8,702 nt of DNA. Origin: CAYZJV01 sp964473245. GTDB lineage: Bacteria > Spirochaetota > Spirochaetia > Sphaerochaetales > Sphaerochaetaceae. Shown here in pieces: positions 6,283-8,702 of this stretch (position 1 is its first letter; every line of letters starts with the position of its first letter). Under the pieces are notes generated by a model, which was not told the DNA's origin, did not search any database, and saw only the letters and a program-made list of their open reading frames with translations. The stretch is from positions 1 to 8,702 of the forward strand of contig CAYYOL010000063.1 of the NCBI GenBank assembly GCA_964473245.1, written 5' to 3'. The position numbers were made by a program, and so were the translations under genes.

Positions 6283-6858
6283 TCATGGTGAGAGCAGGGT
6301 GACCAGTGTACGAGAGAGAGAAGGAGCTTGGTCGCTGAGTGGTTCATCACTACCAAGGTGCCATCGTGTCACCTGTAACCGTATTGCTCCTAAGATGATG
6401 AGCGCAATGTGTTTTGCCTCTGTATCGATCCTACAATTTCCCGACGTCTGCAGTTGCATTATAATCCGGGTGAGTTTTTCGACCATCTCACCGAGCATAT
6501 CAGAAAGCAGCGGTCTCAGTTGTGCGTCGGCATGGAAGGCCTCTTCGGTGAACACGAATAGGGCAAATGCGGGGTTCGATTCAATATGACCGAACAGCCC
6601 TGTGAGCAGTGAGTCGGTGAATGTCTGCAGGTCGAGAGATGTCGTATGAAACGGTGCGAATATCGGAAGAATCGAACGTTGCAGCGATTCCAGCAATGCC
6701 ACAAGCAGGTCGTGTTTACTGGCGAAATGACGGTAGACTGCCGGCTCTGATACCCCGATTGCCTGTGCAACGTTTCGGATGGTTAACTTATGGGTTCCCT
6801 GTTCCACCACGATCGCCATAGCTTGGTCTACGATCTCCTGTTGTCTTGTGGTAAGCAT
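6283..6858 (-). CDS. TetR-family transcriptional repressor of the transport operon
   Basis: The product has 191 residues. The N-terminal three-helix DNA-binding domain is classical: LTIRNVAQAIGVSEPAVYRH at 25-44, then FASKHDLL (45-52). The C-terminal part (about 55-191) is the variable ligand-binding and dimerisation domain, whose sequence does not reveal the ligand. The start is well supported, with AGGAGG (6869-6864) five bases ahead of the ATG at 6858. The gene leads the pump/LolA-like/barrel cluster on the same strand with 82 bases between, and the same palindrome lies at its own promoter and before the pump. Negative autoregulation and repression of the transport genes, relieved by a pump substrate or precursor, is the natural reading. 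A Leu-Phe-rich effector pocket would suit a lipid-like ligand, but this is speculative. Confidence 0.9.
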   Translation of the reverse strand: MLTTRQQEIVDQAMAIVVEQGTHKLTIRNVAQAIGVSEPAVYRHFASKHDLLVALLESLQRSILPIFAPFHTTSLDLQTFTDSLLTGLFGHIESNPAFALFVFTEEAFHADAQLRPLLSDMLGEMVEKLTRIIMQLQTSGNCRIDTEAKHIALIILGAIRLQVTRWHLGSDEPLSDQAPSLSRTLVTLLSP

Positions 6859-6871
6859 CGTCTCCTCCTAG

Positions 6872-6895
6872 ATGTTGGTTAACGCTAACTAACAT
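6872..6895. promoter_or_regulatory. TetR-type operator 1, at the repressor's own promoter
   Basis: The 20-bp core at 6874-6893 reads GTTGGTTAACGCTAACTAAC, an inverted repeat with mismatches only at two symmetric position pairs; AT flanks extend the symmetry to 24 bp. It overlaps the regulator's proposed -10 (TATGTT, minus strand 6896-6891) and lies 13 bases before its start codon, so a bound dimer would exclude RNA polymerase. The same motif recurs at 6221-6240. Confidence 0.85.
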
Positions 6896-6919
6896 ATAAT
6901 AGTCTCCACTTTTTGACAA
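6891..6919 (-). promoter_or_regulatory. Promoter of the TetR regulator
   Basis: On the minus strand TTGTCA (6919-6914, five of six consensus bases) and TATGTT (6896-6891, four of six) are separated by exactly 17 bases. The -10 lies inside the edge of operator 1. Transcription would begin within the operator, and the mRNA would carry the TAGGAGG ribosome site before the ATG at 6858. This is the only good sigma-70-like promoter seen for the four-gene block. Confidence 0.6.
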
Positions 6920-6941
6920 CCCTTTCGCCAATATTTTTATT
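6913..6941 (+). promoter_or_regulatory. Candidate upstream promoter (P1) of the response regulator
   Basis: A perfect TTGACA (6913-6918) is followed after 17 bases by TTTATT (6936-6941, four of six). Its -35 occupies the same bases as the -35 of the opposite-facing regulator promoter, so polymerase could hardly use both at once. It would give a leader of about 60 bases. Confidence 0.4.
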
Positions 6942-6968
6942 TACTTGCGGAATCGTTCCATCTATATT
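6940..6968 (+). promoter_or_regulatory. Candidate downstream promoter (P2) of the response regulator
   Basis: TTTACT (6940-6945, four of six) and TATATT (6963-6968, five of six) have a 17-base spacer. The shorter leader would run from about 6975 to the GTG at 7007 and include the GGGGAGGT ribosome site (6993-7000). P1 and P2 cannot be ranked from sequence alone; P2 has the better -10, P1 the better -35. Confidence 0.4.
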
Positions 6969-7006
6969 CGATATACCAGACACATGCGGACCGGGGAGGT
7001 GCACCA

Positions 7007-8068
7007 GTGATAAAAGTCCTCATTGTGGACGACTCAAGAGCGGAAATCGTACTGATCACCGAGTTACTCCACGATATGGAGGTAGAAAGTGCTCAGGATG
7101 GTGTGGAAGCTCTTGCCAAGTTGGAACAGGAGACACTCTACGATATCATCCTGCTCGACCTCTACATGCCTCGCCTTGATGGGTTCGGGGTATTGGAGCG
7201 ACTTCGGGAGAGAGCCTCTTCTCCGCCGGTTATCATTCTGACCAATGCCGACGAAGTGGATATGGAGGTCAGAGGTCTCGATATGGGAGCGGTCGACTAT
7301 ATCAGAAAACCGGTCAACCGGAAATCTCTTCACAAACGGATAGAGATTCAGTTGGCCTTGAGAGATTCCGATCGTATCATCCGAGAACACAATGAGACTC
7401 TGCAGAGGGAGGTTGCTCAACGCACAGAAGAGGCTCTGCAAGCCACTGAGATCACTATCCACTCCCTTATCCAGTTGCTGGAAGTGAGAAATATCGAAAC
7501 CAGCAATCACGCAAAGCGTAGCAGCCGCATGATGGCTATCCTGTGCAACGGATTGCAGGAGCAGCAGATTGAGGGATACGAACTCTCAGAGAAGACTGTG
7601 CAAGAACTGGTTCGCACAGCACCATTGCACGATATCGGGAAAGTGGGAATTCCGGACAGCATCCTCCTCAAACCAGCACGATTGACCGAAGAGGAGTATG
7701 CCATCATGAAGCAGCATGTGCTCTATGGTGCGAAGGCACTGGAGTATCAGAGCTCGGGTTCCGAAGAGGCCATTGCATTCATAGGCACAGCGAAGTTGAT
7801 CATCCTCCATCATCATGAGCGCTACGATGGAACCGGGTATCCGCAGGGACTTTCAGGTGACGATATTCCACTTCCGGGAAGACTCATGGCGATTATCGAT
7901 GTATATGACGCTCTGACGAGTGACCGGGTCTACAAGAAAGCGATCACGCACGAGCAGGCGTTGGAAATCATACGTCAGGAGCGGGGAAGACACTTCGATC
8001 CTGTTATCACCGATGTTTTCATCTCACTCGGTGATCGTATCAGAGAGACCAGTAGACAGTGGCGGTAA
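7007..8068 (+). CDS. Response regulator: receiver plus HD-GYP c-di-GMP phosphodiesterase
   Basis: The product is a 353-residue cytoplasmic signalling protein. The receiver domain (1-120) has acidic D8/D9, phospho-acceptor D51 in LLDLYMP, T79 and K101 of the RKP loop. A helical linker (about 113-150) leads to an HD-GYP domain (about 150-345) that has HD (H208, D209), H237, the HH pair (H269, H270), GYP (277-279) and D298 in IIDVYDALTS. E164 and H168 sit where a trinuclear metal site is bound in the Persephonella PmGH structure (from memory), so an active phosphodiesterase that lowers cyclic-di-GMP is predicted, controlled by phosphorylation from an unseen kinase. Family-atypical choices are EVRNIETSNH where E-RD-ET-GH is usual. 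The start is GTG, with GGGGAGGT six bases before it. A sensor gene begins four bases after the stop. Confidence 0.93.
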   Translation: MIKVLIVDDSRAEIVLITELLHDMEVESAQDGVEALAKLEQETLYDIILLDLYMPRLDGFGVLERLRERASSPPVIILTNADEVDMEVRGLDMGAVDYIRKPVNRKSLHKRIEIQLALRDSDRIIREHNETLQREVAQRTEEALQATEITIHSLIQLLEVRNIETSNHAKRSSRMMAILCNGLQEQQIEGYELSEKTVQELVRTAPLHDIGKVGIPDSILLKPARLTEEEYAIMKQHVLYGAKALEYQSSGSEEAIAFIGTAKLIILHHHERYDGTGYPQGLSGDDIPLPGRLMAIIDVYDALTSDRVYKKAITHEQALEIIRQERGRHFDPVITDVFISLGDRIRETSRQWR

Positions 8069-8072
8069 ATCG

Positions 8073-8702
8073 ATGCGAAGATGGCTTCTGATTCTGTTTC
8101 TCTGCTGCTCCTCCATCGCATTCGGAGCGGATACTCTGTTGCAATTCTCCCTGGAAGAGCAGGCCTTCATAGAGAGGCATCCGGTGATCCGTATGGGAAT
8201 CGATCCATCCTTCGTCCCATTCGAGTTCCTCGATTCGGAGGGGAGGCATCAGGGAGTCTCATCTGATATCGTTGCACACATAGAGCGGGAGACCGGTTTG
8301 CAGTTTCTGCTCATGGAAGGGCTGTCCTGGCAGGAGGTGACCAATAAGGCACAGAGACGAGAGCTTGATGTGCTTCCTGCGGTAGGCAGAACACAAGATC
8401 GAGAACGGTATCTCTTATTCTCACAACCGTATGTGACCTTCCAGAGATCCATTGTGGTGAAGAACACCAATGAGGGTATCCGAAGATTCGAGGATCTGTT
8501 CGGAAGACAGGTTGCGGTTCAGGCAAACAGTTCTCACCACGGGCTCCTGGAAGAGTACCCCCAGATACTGGTACGTACATACGATACCGTTCTAGACGCC
8601 CTTCTTGCCGTGAATCGTGGTGATGAGATTGCATTCATCGGCAATGACGCCACGACCAGCTATCTGGCAAGTGCGAACGGCATGACAGGGCTCAGCTTCA
8701 TT
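8073..8702 (+). CDS. Solute-binding-type sensor protein, N-terminal part (truncated by window)
   Basis: An open frame of 210 codons runs off the right edge without a stop. Residues 1-18 look like a signal peptide (MRRWLLILFLCCSSIAFG, cleavage before AD). The rest is a family 3 extracellular solute-binding domain (SBP_bac_3) of the sensor subtype: FSLEEQAFIERHPVIRMGID (25-44), PFEFLDSEG (49-57), a SWQEV segment (85-89), LDVLPAVGRTQDRERYLLFS (98-117) and QPY (118-120). Such domains usually form the periplasmic sensor of BvgS-like hybrid kinases or of GGDEF/EAL enzymes. The missing C-terminal part should decide which. The gene starts four bases after the response regulator with no clear Shine-Dalgarno, so translational coupling is likely and the two should share a transcript. 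A free periplasmic amino-acid-binding protein of an ABC importer is a less likely alternative. Confidence 0.85.
   Translation, partial: MRRWLLILFLCCSSIAFGADTLLQFSLEEQAFIERHPVIRMGIDPSFVPFEFLDSEGRHQGVSSDIVAHIERETGLQFLLMEGLSWQEVTNKAQRRELDVLPAVGRTQDRERYLLFSQPYVTFQRSIVVKNTNEGIRRFEDLFGRQVAVQANSSHHGLLEEYPQILVRTYDTVLDALLAVNRGDEIAFIGNDATTSYLASANGMTGLSFI

Noticed and set aside
1..8702. Mobile elements, CRISPR arrays, tRNA genes, toxin-antitoxin or phage-defence genes
   Set aside because: I looked for long terminal repeats, spaced direct repeats, tRNA-like cloverleafs and known defence or transposase motifs and found none.

Overview
The window looks like ordinary chromosomal DNA from a Gram-negative (diderm) bacterium of moderate GC. 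It encodes a signal-peptide-bearing outer-membrane beta-barrel ending in Phe, a periplasmic LolA-like protein and an RND/MMPL pump. The style (dense operons, a MenA/DmkA-type UbiA prenyltransferase, HD-GYP response regulators, solute-binding-protein sensors) suggests a free-living or host-associated spirochaete (Spirochaetota). That assignment is an inference from protein style and no marker gene confirms it. I see no rRNA, tRNA, insertion sequence, CRISPR array or phage gene.

Layout. (1) 1-193 is a leader without a confident gene. (2) 194-787 (+) is a small class I SAM methyltransferase. It runs tail-to-tail into 784-1680 (-), a MenA/UbiA-like prenyltransferase, and the two stop codons interlock in one CTAG. 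The pair is a plausible but unproven late quinone-biosynthesis duo. (3) 1750-1775 is a strong hairpin that probably ends the next operon. (4) 1802-6858 (-) is a compact four-gene block transcribed right to left: TetR regulator, 780-residue RND/MMPL transporter, LolA-like periplasmic protein, outer-membrane barrel. Together these would span inner membrane, periplasm and outer membrane, and they probably export a lipid or other hydrophobic molecule. Two copies of a palindromic operator, consensus GTTNGTTANCGNTAACNAAC, lie in front of tetR and in front of the pump gene, so the regulator probably represses both itself and the transport genes. (5) 6859-7006 is a divergent control region in which the best -35 boxes of the two directions overlap on the same seven bases. 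(6) 7007-8068 (+) is a receiver-HD-GYP response regulator predicted to degrade cyclic-di-GMP. Four bases later begins 8073 to the window end (+), the first 210 residues of a secreted or membrane-anchored solute-binding-type sensor protein, probably the upstream sensor of the same signalling pathway.

The most interesting part is the repressor-controlled RND/LolA-like/barrel system. Its components belong to recognisable families, but this particular trans-envelope set has no evident substrate, and its operator can be read directly from the sequence.
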